DNA of 64,000 nt from Pyrenophora tritici-repentis (taxonomy: Eukaryota; Ascomycota; Dothideomycetes; Pleosporales; Pleosporaceae). Shown piece by piece: positions 37,681 through 48,271 of the stretch. The stretch's first letter is position 1, and each line of letters begins with the position of its first letter. The notes beneath the pieces are model-generated. The model did not search any database and was not told where the DNA came from. It saw only the letters and a list, made by a program, of their open reading frames with translations. The position numbers and the translations under genes were made by a program. The stretch is from positions 1,922,001 to 1,986,000 of the forward strand of contig NC_089391.1 in the NCBI RefSeq assembly GCF_003171515.1, in the 5' to 3' direction.

Positions 37681-38897
37681 CTACTCGTAAGGGCTAGGTG
37701 TACTGTACTCATTTTTCTGTTCCAGAAACTTGTTCCAATAGATAACGAACATGGGCCGACAAATGATGCTCAAAACATGACCTTTCTTCATCGGCTGTTC
37801 TGGATGATAACTGCCGTTCGAATGTGCGAACAGCGATATAACTTCCTCCCGACAATACTTAGCGAGTGCCTCCATGTGTAGTGGAAGAAGTGGTTTCCTA
37901 TCCTTGCGCACAACAATCACACTCCCTACGTTATTCTGCCATGATTGCGGGCTCCAGCCCCAACCCAGCGACTCCTTACCAATATCAAGTTTGGCGCCGG
38001 GGTCACAGCACAGATGCAGAAACGTAGCGTCTTGGTTCTGACTAGGGCTCTTGTGTTCGAACATCGCATCGTCTTCGTCGCTGCTTCTGTTAGCCCACCT
38101 AGCATCCACCGCGCACCTTCGTGTCAAAATAGGCAAACCAATCCGCTCAGCAATATCTGAAGTATCATGGCTAGTAAAGACCGGGTCAGTGCTTGACACA
38201 TTGATAGTCTCAAAGTGCGGTCTCTTATTCATCTTCACATCACCCACACAGTTTATCCTCAGGCCCTTGATACACTCACCACCGTCCGGATCCGGCGGCG
38301 CAATGTGTGTGTAGGAAAGAAAGTAATCAACCACATGTCTAAAGTCAGCCATGTCTAGGTCTTTCCAGGTAGGCGGGTCAAGACCAGGTCCCTCCCCCGC
38401 ATACACTACAATATGTCCGCGTCATTCGTGGTACTCGCCTGGTTGCGTGCGTGTTATGGCTGCTACGGCTTCGTTTGGGCGCGAGCCGTCGTCCAGAAAG
38501 GTGTCGCGGTAGGCGATGAACAGGGTGTTTGCGAGGCGGGTTTCTGATCGCAGGTTGTACTGCATTGGGGTGTGTACTACGGCGTTGGCTTTGCCCATGA
38601 TGGTGGTGATGGAGGGGGTCTGGTGACTGCCTTGTTAGTCATCTTCTGGGAGCCAGGTGAACTCTGGTTTGGCCTTGTCAGGGTCGAAGAGGACGGCTCG
38701 GTAGTGCTGGGGTGTTGGGCGGGCGGAAGTTGTGAAGGTGGGAATGAGGCGCAGAGGAGCTTGTGGGTGCTCCAGTCGGTTTTCTGGCATTTTTCGGAAC
38801 AGTAGGAAGTGTTCTTACATCGTCCGCATCGGTTGGCGTCCTTGATCTTGCGGTTGCAGATTGTGCAGGATGGCTGCGAGGCTGAGGGGGTGGACAT
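37681..38897 (-). pseudogene. MYND-type zinc-finger protein, broken by one frameshift and two stops
   Basis: Read from ATG 38897, the N-terminus carries a full MYND finger (CTICNRKIKDANRCGRC, then YCSEKCQKTDWSTHKLLC). After CASFP (38738-38744) the frame must shift by one base to continue with conserved RAVLFDPDKAKPEFTWLP. In that frame TAA occurs at 38635-38637 and TGA at 38422-38424, the latter where I recall Trp (GEYHDWRG) in relatives. The rest is open to a stop at 37681 and keeps features I recall from a common Pleosporales MYND family: DLDMADFRHVVDYFLSY, HDTSDIAERIGLPI, DATFLHLCCDP. No GT-AG introns repair the three breaks. Either an inactivated gene or, less likely, several sequencing errors. 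Intact members are cytosolic or nuclear proteins of unknown role. Confidence 0.75.
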
Positions 38898-40028
38898 GGT
38901 AGATTGACGCGTGGAATTGGATTTGGAGGGGTCAGTTGCGTTGGGGCCCTTTAACTTTTCAGGTGAGAAGGGAGTCACTGTATTATTTATATAGCGAGTT
39001 GAATATTTGTGTGGGGTTTGTTGCTTGCTTCCCAGCATTTTGGGCTGTCACACCTGGACTCCCTGTGATGATTGCCATATTCCAAATGACCATGAGCAAT
39101 ATGGTGCCAGTGGGTTCTGGCTTTTTGTGGAAGTGTGTTGGAACTTGCGTCTATCGTACAGTCATCGCGAACGCTGGTTTGCGGCTCATCGTTGTGGGCA
39201 TTTATCCTTAACATTTACAGTTCATTGCTATATATCCTATAATTAACCTAGACCCTATCTAACAACTAGACCTACTACTTACAATAACACTTAAATAACT
39301 TAGCACGACTCTATGGCTTATAAAGCGAACGCGCACACTACACCTTGCGTTTTGTTGCAGTATATGCAGTCAATCAAAGTGTGTCCGCGCGAGGCAGTCA
39401 TCAGTGTATATATTGTGTTCTGTCTGTTGTTGTGCTGTCATGGCCACCTTATATGTAGCCATAATCAGGGTCTATTTACATGACGTATCTCTGATGCTGG
39501 TAAGGGGAGAAGGTGCTCATGGAGGAGAGGGAGGAGCGCCAGGACAACGCACGTGACATGCGCAATACCCTTGCCTCACAAACCGCAACACGTTTATCGT
39601 GGCTTGGCTCAATGGCGATGTAAAGATGTACGCTAGCCCTTTTGCGGATTGGTATCCTGTTGTTCTAGATGATAGTCATGCTTACACATCATACTCCATT
39701 GTCCAAACTTAGCCAGTCGGACAGAATCGCCCTGGCTTGAAAAGCTTGGTTCCGCGCGGCTTATACGGTTGCACCTGGGTGACATAAAATACTAGACAGT
39801 GTAGGTAAGCACCCAATAGACGTGTTTAGCGACTATAGTAGCATTTTTACACTAGTATGTCTAGTATTTTATGACACCCGGGTGGTTGCCCCTCCCCCAC
39901 ATTGGACGAGCTTGACCTGGACCCTGCCTGCCCTTGACATCATAGCCCAAATACGCTCACTCCCCGAAAAAAAGTCGCGTGTCACACTCGACACAAACAA
40001 CTTTCTCTCTTCCAAGAGGACGGACAGA
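38898..40028. other. Intergenic region carrying a MITE
   Basis: Between the MYND pseudogene (minus) and the cyclodeaminase-like gene (plus). Contains the small inverted-repeat element at 39773-39883; otherwise no gene. Confidence 0.5.
39773..39883. mobile_element. MITE-like element, 111 bp, 26-bp terminal inverted repeats
   Basis: Left arm 39773..39798 and right arm 39858..39883 are inverted copies with 24 of 26 positions identical (shared core CATAAAATACTAGACA). The element is flanked by the direct repeat GGTTGC at 39767-39772 and 39884-39889, which fits a 6-bp target-site duplication. The interior of about 59 bp has no coding capacity, so it would depend on a transposase elsewhere. It lies 145 bp upstream of the start codon at 40029, within the likely promoter or leader. 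The superfamily cannot be told from one copy. Confidence 0.7.
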
Positions 40029-41531
40029 ATGCCCGGTATGACATTGACAGTGCTCTCTCACCAAGACGTTCGTACACTATTGTTCCAACTTACCAAGCAA
40101 GATATCCTTGACTTGCAACAAAGTCTTGCGGATGCGTTGCATTGCTACTCCACAAACACCGAGGATGATGGCAATGATTGGGGTGGGAGTGTAGGAGTAG
40201 CTGGGATGAAGATGAAGAGAAAAGACGGAGGGGTAGTGTCTGTCACGCCTTCGAGTAGCGACGACAGATTCGGAGTCAAGATAACCAGTCTCTTGAATGA
40301 GAAAATGAAGCGTTTGGGGTCCTCAGATACAGACTTTGCAACTTCATCGCTGGAATCTCTTAGGCTTTCAAAAGACTCTTCGTCGTCAAACACCACCACG
40401 ACCACCACTTCCGGGTCTCAGGCCTCCGCAGCATCAGCAAAAAGTAGCCTTACCCTGTTCTCGGAAACCGGTACTGCCCGCGCCTTTGTCAATACCATGG
40501 AAATAACCGCCTTCCGCACCGCCCTGGCAAGCACAATGCTCTTTAAGAAACGCGCAAACGTCCACGACGTCGTCGTCTTCGGGGCCGGCAGACAAGCCTA
40601 CTGGCACATACGACTCGCGCTCCTCCTCCGAGGCGAAGACATCCACCACCTAAACATCATAAACCGCGATTTCGAGCACGTACACCACTTACTACAGGAA
40701 CTGTACAATCCACACGAAGCACCCACGGCGTTCGTTGCGGACCCTTCACATGTACCTACGTATCGCCAGGCAGGAGAAGACCATAAAGAGCAACTTGCCC
40801 GTCCAAAGATACAAATCCTGACGCCCTCGCATAGCGAGTACACGCGTCTCTTGCATGCTACGCTCCGCTCTTCCAGCGTGATATTCCTCTGCACACAGAG
40901 CCCAGTGCCTCTCTTCCCTGCCGCGACCCTCACTAACCCTGAAGGCCGCAAAAAGGGTCGCTACATCGCTGCCATCGGCTCCCTGTCGCCAGAACACACT
41001 GAACTACACCCAGATATCCTGCGCCAAAACGTTGCACCCGAGCACGCACATCGCCACTTTCACAAGCACGCGCAACAGGGCGGTGCTGTTGTGGTGGATA
41101 GTCTGGATAACTGTCTCAGGGATGCTGGGGAGCTGGTACAGGCGCGCTTGGGACCGGAGCAAGTTGTTGAGCTGGGCGAGCTGGTTATGTTGAAGAGGGA
41201 TGCGGAGAAGAGGCGGAGGGACTGCGTGGCGAGGAGTACGACGATGCATGATGAGGGTTTGGATGGCGGGGGTGTGGAGCTGGGTGAGTGTGAGTTCGAG
41301 ACCAAGACGAAGAAGAAGAAGGGCTTGTTGGGGCTAGGCGGCGACAAGGGCAAGGAGAAGAAAGATCATGAGAGTAAGGATAAGGCGCATAAGAGTTTGA
41401 TTGAGTGGCTGGTTAAGGGCAACGTCATCTATAAGAGCGTGGGTCTGGGGCTTATGGATGTTGTGGTGGGGAATGATCTGGTCAAATTGGCTGATGAGCG
41501 AGGCATTGGAACGAGGATCGAAAACTTTTAG
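40029..41531 (+). CDS. Ornithine cyclodeaminase / mu-crystallin family protein, enlarged
   Basis: A single-exon 500-aa protein. The NAD(P)-binding Rossmann motif VVVFGAGRQAYWH is at about residues 180-195; the substrate-side segment NTMEITAFRTALAS keeps the conserved Arg; and the order LSHQDVRTLL, GSLSPEHTELHPDIL (like the family's GSMKPDMRELD) and SVGLGLMDVVVGN (like the C-terminal VG.A..D) identifies the family. Relatives are 330-370 aa; the excess consists of a Ser/Thr-rich loop before the Rossmann fold (SSSSNTTTTTTSGS) and a Lys-rich insertion (TKTKKKKGLLGLGGDKGKEK) near the C-terminus. Family members deaminate ornithine or reduce ketimines; which applies is not clear. An ATG at 39822 would start inside the MITE region, so 40029 is preferred. 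Confidence 0.82.
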   Translation: MPGMTLTVLSHQDVRTLLFQLTKQDILDLQQSLADALHCYSTNTEDDGNDWGGSVGVAGMKMKRKDGGVVSVTPSSSDDRFGVKITSLLNEKMKRLGSSDTDFATSSLESLRLSKDSSSSNTTTTTTSGSQASAASAKSSLTLFSETGTARAFVNTMEITAFRTALASTMLFKKRANVHDVVVFGAGRQAYWHIRLALLLRGEDIHHLNIINRDFEHVHHLLQELYNPHEAPTAFVADPSHVPTYRQAGEDHKEQLARPKIQILTPSHSEYTRLLHATLRSSSVIFLCTQSPVPLFPAATLTNPEGRKKGRYIAAIGSLSPEHTELHPDILRQNVAPEHAHRHFHKHAQQGGAVVVDSLDNCLRDAGELVQARLGPEQVVELGELVMLKRDAEKRRRDCVARSTTMHDEGLDGGGVELGECEFETKTKKKKGLLGLGGDKGKEKKDHESKDKAHKSLIEWLVKGNVIYKSVGLGLMDVVVGNDLVKLADERGIGTRIENF

Positions 41532-41859
41532 TGTGAGTTGCCGAGACCATCACCGCAGCCTGAGAGTCTGGAGTACATGGCGGACTCCTGCGAGTGCAGC
41601 TGAGGTCCGCTGTTAGAGAAGCCCAGCATAGTTAGAACGTACCGATGAAGAAAAGTGGGGTTAGATCACATCAATCGTCACTCTAGGTGCAAATCATGCT
41701 CGATGGCGTGCGTTATCGTAATTGATTCCAGTCAATGCAGTCTTCAGCGACTGTTTTTAACCCTCCTAAACTCCGTTGGTATTGTGAACCGGCTACATGC
41801 AGAGATAAGAGACACGCCATAAAGTCATCACGAAACCTTCCAAGCTCCTCAAAACCTTC
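41532..41859. other. Convergent 3' flanks
   Basis: 328 bp between the stop codons of the cyclodeaminase-like gene and the eL8 gene. Nothing further seen. Confidence 0.5.
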
Positions 41860-42749
41860 TTAGATCTTGATGGCACTCTCAATGGCCTTCCTGCGCTTCT
41901 CCATGCGGGCGTTGGCCTTGGCACCCATGATACCACCACCCCAGTGACGCGAAGCATCCTTGTGGTGTGACTCGAGGTAGCCGTCGTTGACAGCGGTGAC
42001 AAGCTTCTGGAGCTCGTTCTTGTCCTCGGAGCGGACCTCGGTGAGAGCGAGGACAGCGGCGGTCTTCTGGTGGACGACCGTACCGAGACGGGCCTTGCCC
42101 TTAACGATGACATATGGGACACCCATCTTCCTGCAGAGGGCTGGAAGGTATACAACGAGCTCGATGGGGTCGACGTCGTTGGCGATGAGGACAAGTGCGG
42201 CCTTCTTGTTCTCGATGAGACCGACAACGTGGTTCAGACCGTACTTGGCAACGTAGGGCTTCTTGCTAACGTCCTCTTTCTTCTTGCCCTCAGCGACGGC
42301 GGTAGCCTCCTTGGTGAGACGCTCCTTCTTCTCGGCCTTGGTCTCGGGCCTGTACTTGTTGAGGATCTTGAAGGCCTGGGTGGCGAGGTTGCGGTCGGCG
42401 ACGTGCTGGAACTGGGCAATCGCAGGGGGGACCTTCAATCGCATGTTGAGGATCTTCTTCTGGCGTTGAAGACGGACGTACTGTTCCGATGATTAGCAAT
42501 TGCCGTATGGGCGTATTGAGAGTCACATACCGCCGGCCATCGGACCATACGGCCAACATTGCGCTGGGGCTGGATGTCCTGACCGATGCCATAGTTGCGG
42601 GGACGCTTCTCGATGAGAGGGTTCTGTTACTTGTTAGCGCTTGTTAATAGTAGTCAAAGTGGAATGGAGCAGACCTTTTGCTTCTTCGCAGCAGTCGACT
42701 TTGAAGTCGCCTGGGGGAAGGCAGCGGGCTTCTTTCCTTTGGGGGCCAT
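41860..42749 (-). CDS. rpl8: 60S ribosomal protein eL8 (L7Ae family, Rpl8)
   Basis: Large-subunit ribosomal protein that binds rRNA kink-turns. Three exons, 42675..42749, 42531..42623 and 41860..42480, separated by introns of 51 and 50 nt; 262 aa, the usual length. The N-terminal extension ([12 protein letters not shown], then [20 protein letters not shown]) and the [18 protein letters not shown] signature span both splices. The L7Ae core follows: [40 protein letters not shown], and [15 protein letters not shown]. The C-terminus is basic ([17 protein letters not shown]). A probable 5'-UTR intron (42761..42934) precedes the start codon. Codon use is biased toward C-ending codons, as in highly expressed genes. 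It shares a promoter region with GPI18. Confidence 0.96.
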
Positions 42750-42760
42750 TTTTTTCGAGG

Positions 42761-42934
42761 CTGTCATAGAGAACAGAAACCATTAGCAGTTGTTCCACTG
42801 TAGGTCTGAATCTCGTAAGAGTAAGATGGCATTTCTGCCGTTCTACACTCTAGCCATCTAGTATGCGACATGCTCACGAGGAGACATGCGATTGATATGC
42901 TACCGAGCATTCATGGCGTGGGTAGTGCGCTTAC
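42761..42934 (-). other. Probable 5'-UTR intron of the eL8 gene
   Basis: On the minus strand a consensus donor GTAAGC lies at 42934 and an acceptor TATGACAG at 42761, eleven bases before the ATG. Leader introns are common in fungal ribosomal-protein genes. Inference from splice consensus only. Confidence 0.5.
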
Positions 42935-43136
42935 CGTGTGTTGGCGGCGGTCGACGAAGTTGAGGTTGGCGTTGGACTTGACAAAGTTCAAAATCGGGCG
43001 CAAAAGTCGCAATAATTGAAAACCACAGTAGCGAGTGGGCTGGGTCGGAACAACGTCTTCCCGACGCTAGTCGCTCACCCAATCGGAGCCTGGCACCTCA
43101 CCCTCACCACTCTCGCACGACGGTCCTCGTTTCGAC
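42935..43136. promoter_or_regulatory. Bidirectional promoter between rpl8 and gpi18
   Basis: If the leader intron is real, about 200 bp separate the eL8 transcript leader from the GPI18 start codon, so the two genes probably share regulatory DNA. No TATA box is evident. Confidence 0.45.
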
Positions 43137-44617
43137 ATGATGAAGTTGCCTGGGTTTTCTCGGAGTGGTGAGACCAAGCAGCTTGTTATCGTTTCCTGTA
43201 TATGGAAAGCGTTGCTCCTCGTTCTTGCCGCCTTTTGTCCTGGCCCTGGATACGACACATCCGCTCTCGTTCTACTTGACTCAAGCCCCCAGCGGCACAG
43301 CAACTTCAATGCACTTACGCGTCATGAGCGTTTTGTTCTAAACCTGCTCCGGTGGGATGCTTTCTACTTTGTAAAATCCGCTGAGCGGGGTCACGTTCAT
43401 GAGCAAGCGTGGGCCTTTAGTTGGGCGTACTCGCATCTCCTGAGACTAGCCGGTCAATGTGAGCGATGATCGCATGTTCTTTGGCTCCGCATTAACAGCA
43501 AGCAGTGACAGCTGGAAATGCGCAGCCTTCATTGCACTACTACGTTCTGGCCGGGATTGTCGCCTCTAACGTCTGCCACCTTCTCTCTGTACTAGTGCTG
43601 TATCGCCTTCTGACCTTGGTCCTGGAACCGCAGCGACGGCAAATCATCCCCTTCATTGCGGCTGTGTTGCATATTCTCACACCAGCATCTCTTTTCTTGT
43701 GCGCGCCATACGCGGAGGCCATGTTTTCCTTCCTCAATTTCACTGGCATGCTTTTCTACGCTCAATCTCGGACTATGGCTGAGACTGGCAAGTCTTCGTT
43801 TGGAGAAGATCTGTTGAAAATCAGTTCCGGTCTGTTCTTCGCTGTCGCTACGCTAATGAGGAGCAACGGGCTACTGAGCGGCACTATCTTCTTATACGAC
43901 GTGGCGAGGTACCTCCCTCGTCTCATGTCTTTGCAGCTGAGTGTACATGACGTAAGGAGAGTTACCGTCACATGTGTGGCTGGAGCGTTAATAGCACTGG
44001 GATTCATCGGGCCGCAGTATCTTGCATATGTTGAGTTTTGTTACCGAGGTAGTGGCGCTGGGATCAGACCGTGGTGCGAGAAGAGTGTCCCAAGTATTTA
44101 CACCTGGGTACAAAGCCATTACTGGTAAGCAATCAAGACAGAAGCTGTGGCTAGGCTGACTTCTCTTAGGAATGTGGGACTCTTTCGCTACTGGACTGTA
44201 TCGAATTTGCCTCTGTTCATTCTAGCGGCACCGGTTATGTGGCTCTTGCTCGTCTCGAGTGCTACAATCCTTCGCAGCGCAGTTCAGAGCCCGTTGCATG
44301 GGCGTCTTGCACCTCAGGCCAGTGCAACGTCCAATCCCAGGAACGAAATTTCCACGATATGCAAGATGCCGGAATTGGCTTTGCCGCAATTACTGCTGGC
44401 TATCACGGCTGTTACCAGCTTTCACATACAGATCGTAAACCGGATCGCTTCCGGTTATCCGATGTGGTATCTGGTCATCGCTCAATGGCTGGTAGACTCA
44501 CAGAGCACAGGCCGAACTGAGAAACCATCGCCAAAAGCGCAATGGATCATCCGTGGGTTTATTGTATACTCCCTGGTTCAGGGAATGCTTTATGCCAACT
44601 TTCTTCCACCTGCTTAA
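43137..44617 (+). CDS. gpi18: GPI mannosyltransferase 2 (GPI18 / PIG-V)
   Basis: ER membrane enzyme that adds the second mannose to the GPI precursor from dolichol-phosphate-mannose. Three exons: 43137..43458, 43506..44124 and 44170..44617 (introns of 47 and 45 nt); 462 aa, normal for fungi. Seen: an N-terminal helix (QLVIVSCIWKALLLVLAAF); the lumenal loop with LLRWDAFYFVKSAERGHVHEQ, holding the conserved W-D-A-F-Y and E-Q of PIG-V; EPQRRQIIPFIAAVLHILTP; PYAEAMFSFLNFTGML; TLMRSNGLLSG; and the C-terminal YPMWYLVIAQWLV. Multiple hydrophobic segments agree with the family topology. Splices restore GQLTAGNAQPS and HYWNVGLFRYWT. Two ATGs are adjacent (43137 and 43140). It depends on dolichol made by the cis-prenyltransferase pathway found elsewhere in the window. 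Confidence 0.93.
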
Positions 44618-44821
44618 TCTCAGGACTCGAAGTCGTTGCACGGAAACGTACTTAGTAATACATCGATCAATTCCCAAGAGATTCTATGACACGGTATGAG
44701 TGCCCACATATTGAGAAGAGCTTCTGGAGAAGACACCGATACAGTGCAAGACCACATGTCTACTTGCTCGCTAGGAACGAATCGACCTGATATATTATCC
44801 TCTAGGCTCTCATGCGCTCAC

Positions 44822-44827
44822 AATAAA
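44822..44827 (+). terminator. Possible polyadenylation signal AATAAA
   Basis: AATAAA about 205 nt downstream of the GPI18 stop codon. Confidence 0.3.
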
Positions 44828-45981
44828 CTAAACAAAGTGTTGACCTGGTGAAACAAGGAGAATCCTATGATGAGGCGACTCGAGTAGTGTGGCTACATGT
44901 GGCGGGGAGATCACATATGACGATGAGACGATGCCGAGCATGTCATCTTTCATACGGTTTATGCTGACAGGTAAGTCTCGGTAAACCAGCATGTTGCACA
45001 GCGGTGTCAGTATGGTCACACCCACGGATCAGTGGGGTAAAGCTTGTCGTGCATCCCGTGTAGCCGTTGCGCAATTCGTCCCGGAAGTCTGGTATGTCGG
45101 AATAGCCCTATTGACATCCTCCATTTCAGCCCTTTTCCTTCCTCGAAAAAGATAATGGGGCTCACACAGTAGTATGGCAACAACAAACCGTCGGTAATTA
45201 AGAGTATTGTAGTAAGACACCAAAGCCCCGTCACACTACACCCCACGCATCTCCGAAAGCGGTAGGCTATCGGAGAGTAAGACCGATCTCTTACACGAAC
45301 TCTGGTGTTACGGTTAATGCTGAACGGCTAGTAGCAAGGCCAGCTCTATACCGGATACCCAACAGTCTCGCTGTCCCATTGCCTCCATCACATGGCTAAA
45401 TTTTCACCCCAGAACGGGTAGTAGTGGCGATTAATGGTCATCAGTTAAAGCGATCGATCCGTATGTCTCAGCCCATCAAGAGAGTATGCCTGACAGTATC
45501 GTACCTGCATAAGCTGCCGGCGCCCACCACCTAGCTTCAGTTTAGTGGACTGTCTAGTCGATAGCAATACGATGACACGACATCATGCTGTGTTCGGACT
45601 ATCTCGTTTCTAGCACATCTCTGCGCGACTAACATCATGGGTTGGAACGATTTGGAACTATGCGACATATTGGGCGGGGTGGACAATTACAGTGCCCAAC
45701 GCTCTACCGTAATTTGCAAGAATTACAACTACTGAACTTCATGAGTTCTCGTAATCGTATCCATGGTCTGAGGAACACCAAAACACCACATTGCGACACC
45801 AAGCTAGAGACTAGTTTCTCGGCTAGAAGTTTTGCGCTGAGAAACTCAACCACCTTGGAGTCTCGCACAGGCGCCACTGGTGCCGGCGGATATCCCGCAA
45901 CCAAGAGAGATGCCTGGAAGAAGCAGGAAATGGTTTCTCACCCAACATCCTGTTGCTAGTCTAAGGATGGCGGAAACGAGG

Positions 45982-45988
45982 TATAAAG
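45982..45988 (+). promoter_or_regulatory. TATA box
   Basis: TATAAAG lies 80 bp upstream of the ATG at 46062, followed by a C/A-rich leader (CACATCAGCCCC). A second TATA promoter in the window, again in front of a secreted-protein gene. Confidence 0.55.
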
Positions 45989-46061
45989 TCCTCTCTGCTT
46001 CTCATAGTTAGATTGTCGTGCACATCAGCCCCAGAAGGCCAACATTCGTTCATACGCCAAG

Positions 46062-48271
46062 ATGAAGCTCACCACTTTCGCTACCTTGCTCAATATATCC
46101 GTGGTCTCAGCAATCACTCTAAATGCCAGGCAGCAATGCTCCGAGGATGACTGCTATCGTTCGGTTTGGGGTGATGGCGGTCTTGCCCGTGTCGTCCGGG
46201 CTGCGCAGGACTGTGAAGACTACCTCACCACAAGTGTGATTTGGAACCCGATGTAAGTGACGCATGCTGGCGTTTTTGTACCGAAGATACAGGGGTCTGA
46301 TAATTTGTCTTAGAATCACTCTCACGGTCCTCAAGAGAACTACCTTGACTACGACGACGCCATGCCCCCCCACTGTGGGACCCAGCACAACAAGCGCAGA
46401 TATATTTTCCACTTTGGCAGGGGAGAATAGACTCGTGATTCGTCAAACTCTGCCGACCGACTGGTCTACGACAACTGAATATGGAGCACAACCCCGATAC
46501 GCCACACAGGCCTGCGATTCTCAACGCTACTCTTCGGCTTGTTTCTGTGCAAATATCACTGCAGGTGACGTCACTTATCTTGGAACAGTGAGTCGTTCGT
46601 GCTTGGTTTGAAAGGATATTGAACTGATTATTGTAGACTGTGACAGCTACCGCAACGACTACGCTTACTACTATAAAGACGACGGGCACCTCGTGCCCTG
46701 TTGCCCTGCCATCCTCGTCGCTCAGTGGCTCGACATCAGCAAATACGGTCCAGTCTTCGCTAGCTAGTAGCGTATCTAGTGATATGGCTTCGAGCTCTAG
46801 TGGCACGGATAGCTCATTGTCAAACCCAGCTACATCTTTACCTAGCACAGAAATATCTTCTGCACCATCGGCTGAGCCTACAAGCGCTTCAATACCAGTC
46901 AGCTCGCCAAGTGGCCCATCTATGACTTCAGAAAGCTCTGCTGTAGTAATAAGCAGCTTACCAACTAGCTCGGAGGGCCCCGGCACGAGCAACACAATGA
47001 ACTCTTCGTTGTCCATGACTGTGACAAGCTCTTCAGTAGATACAACGCCGTCAGCGAGTCCCACTAATGGCACATCTTCTGGTGTTTTCAATACCACAAA
47101 TAGCGCTGTGCCCACGGCTCCAGTCAGCAGCACCTTTTCTGGGTGGCTGAACACGACGAGAAGCAGTGTGCCGACGACTCCGGCCAGCAGTACATTCTCC
47201 GGGTGGCTGAATATGACAAGCAGCAGCGTACCGACGGCTTCGGCCAGCGCTACATCTCCCGGGGGATTGAATACGACAAGCAACAGTGTGCCGACGACTC
47301 CAGCAAGTAGTACATTTTCTGGGTGGTTGAACACAACGAGCAGTAGTATGCCGTCAGCTTCAGCGAGCAGTGCATCTTCTGGGTTGAATTCGACGAACAG
47401 CAGCGTGCCGACGGCTTCAGCTACCGCTATATTTTCCGGATGGTTCAACACAACAAGCAGCAGTGCGCCGTCTGCAGTCAGTAGTACATTTTCTGGGGTG
47501 AATACGACGAACGGTAGTATGCCGACAATGACAGCCAACAGCACAGAAACTCCATCGGGATCTTTCAGTAGCAGTATTTCAGCGACACCAATTTGGAGTA
47601 ACTCGTCGTCATCTAGTGTCGTAACTCCAACTTGCACCGGTTCAAGCGCTTTGGCTGGTTGTACGGCGACATCTTCAGCGAACATCACAATATCATCTTC
47701 GTCTGCCGTTAGCTCAGCAATCAATACTACATTAGCAATGACGTCGACTACAACCACGATTAGTCCGACATCCGGGCCGACCCTTTGCTTCGGCCCTGGT
47801 GTCGAACTTTGCAGCGACGGAAGTTGCCACGACACCAAGACAGACGTGCTCAACTGCGGTCGCTGCAACAACGTGTGCGCATTCGGAAAACAATGTATCA
47901 ACGGTGTCTGCGCATCTCCAGCATGCGACTCACGCTGTGGCTTTGATCGTCAGTGCGGCTCCGGCAACGCTACGACAACGTGCATTTGCGCAACGACAGT
48001 CGAGGGCAACGGCGTCTGTTTTGACAAGAGCGCTTACTCTTGTGACAATTCCAGACTGGTGAGGTGTTCACATAGCGAATTTGGAGAAAAGGGGTGCCCG
48101 ATTGGGTCGGTTTGTGTGAGCGATGTATGCAACTGTGGAGTTGAGCCCGCAATGGGAATGTGCGTTGCTACGACTGGGTGTGGAGACGAGGGAACGAATG
48201 CCATGGGCGCGCTGGTGAGGATTGGGGAGATGGAGAGACGTAGGAGGACTGTGAGGGAATTTGGACAGTAA
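46062..48271 (+). CDS. Secreted Ser/Thr-rich repeat protein with Cys-rich C-terminal domain
   Basis: Three exons, 46062..46252, 46314..46587 and 46637..48271, 699 aa. A signal peptide (MKLTTFATLLNISVVSA) is followed by a Cys-containing head (CSEDDCYRSVWGDGG, ACFCANITAG), a Ser/Thr/Pro-rich mucin-like stalk including eight imperfect repeats of about 20 residues (293-450), and a Cys-rich region (about 539-670) whose CSDGSCHDTKTDVLNCGRC and CAFGKQCINGVC resemble the Stig1-type pattern. The head is of the kind found in fungal extracellular proteins ending in such stalks. No C-terminal hydrophobic GPI signal is visible, so it is probably released or wall-bound. Heavy O-glycosylation is inferred. 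Role could be adhesion or surface masking; nothing decides this. Confidence 0.75.
47048..47521 (+). repeat. Coding tandem repeat, eight units of 18-21 codons
   Basis: Units such as PTTPASSTFSGWLNTTSSSM repeat eight times in tandem (158 codons) within the surface-protein stalk. DNA copies of 54-63 bp are diverged but still in register, each with an SG and an N-[ST]-T/N motif. Unit number may differ between strains. Confidence 0.85.

Larger units (their letters stand above)
44618..46061. other. Intergenic region, 1.4 kb, no gene recognised
   Basis: 3' flank of GPI18 (AATAAA at 44822-44827) and promoter of the surface-protein gene. Open frames here have random-looking composition. Confidence 0.45.

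Noticed and set aside
46225..47901. 558-codon minus-strand frame antisense to the surface-protein gene
   Set aside because: It is the shadow of the Ser/Thr-rich repeats on the opposite strand (Val/Leu/Thr repeats); no independent start or motif.
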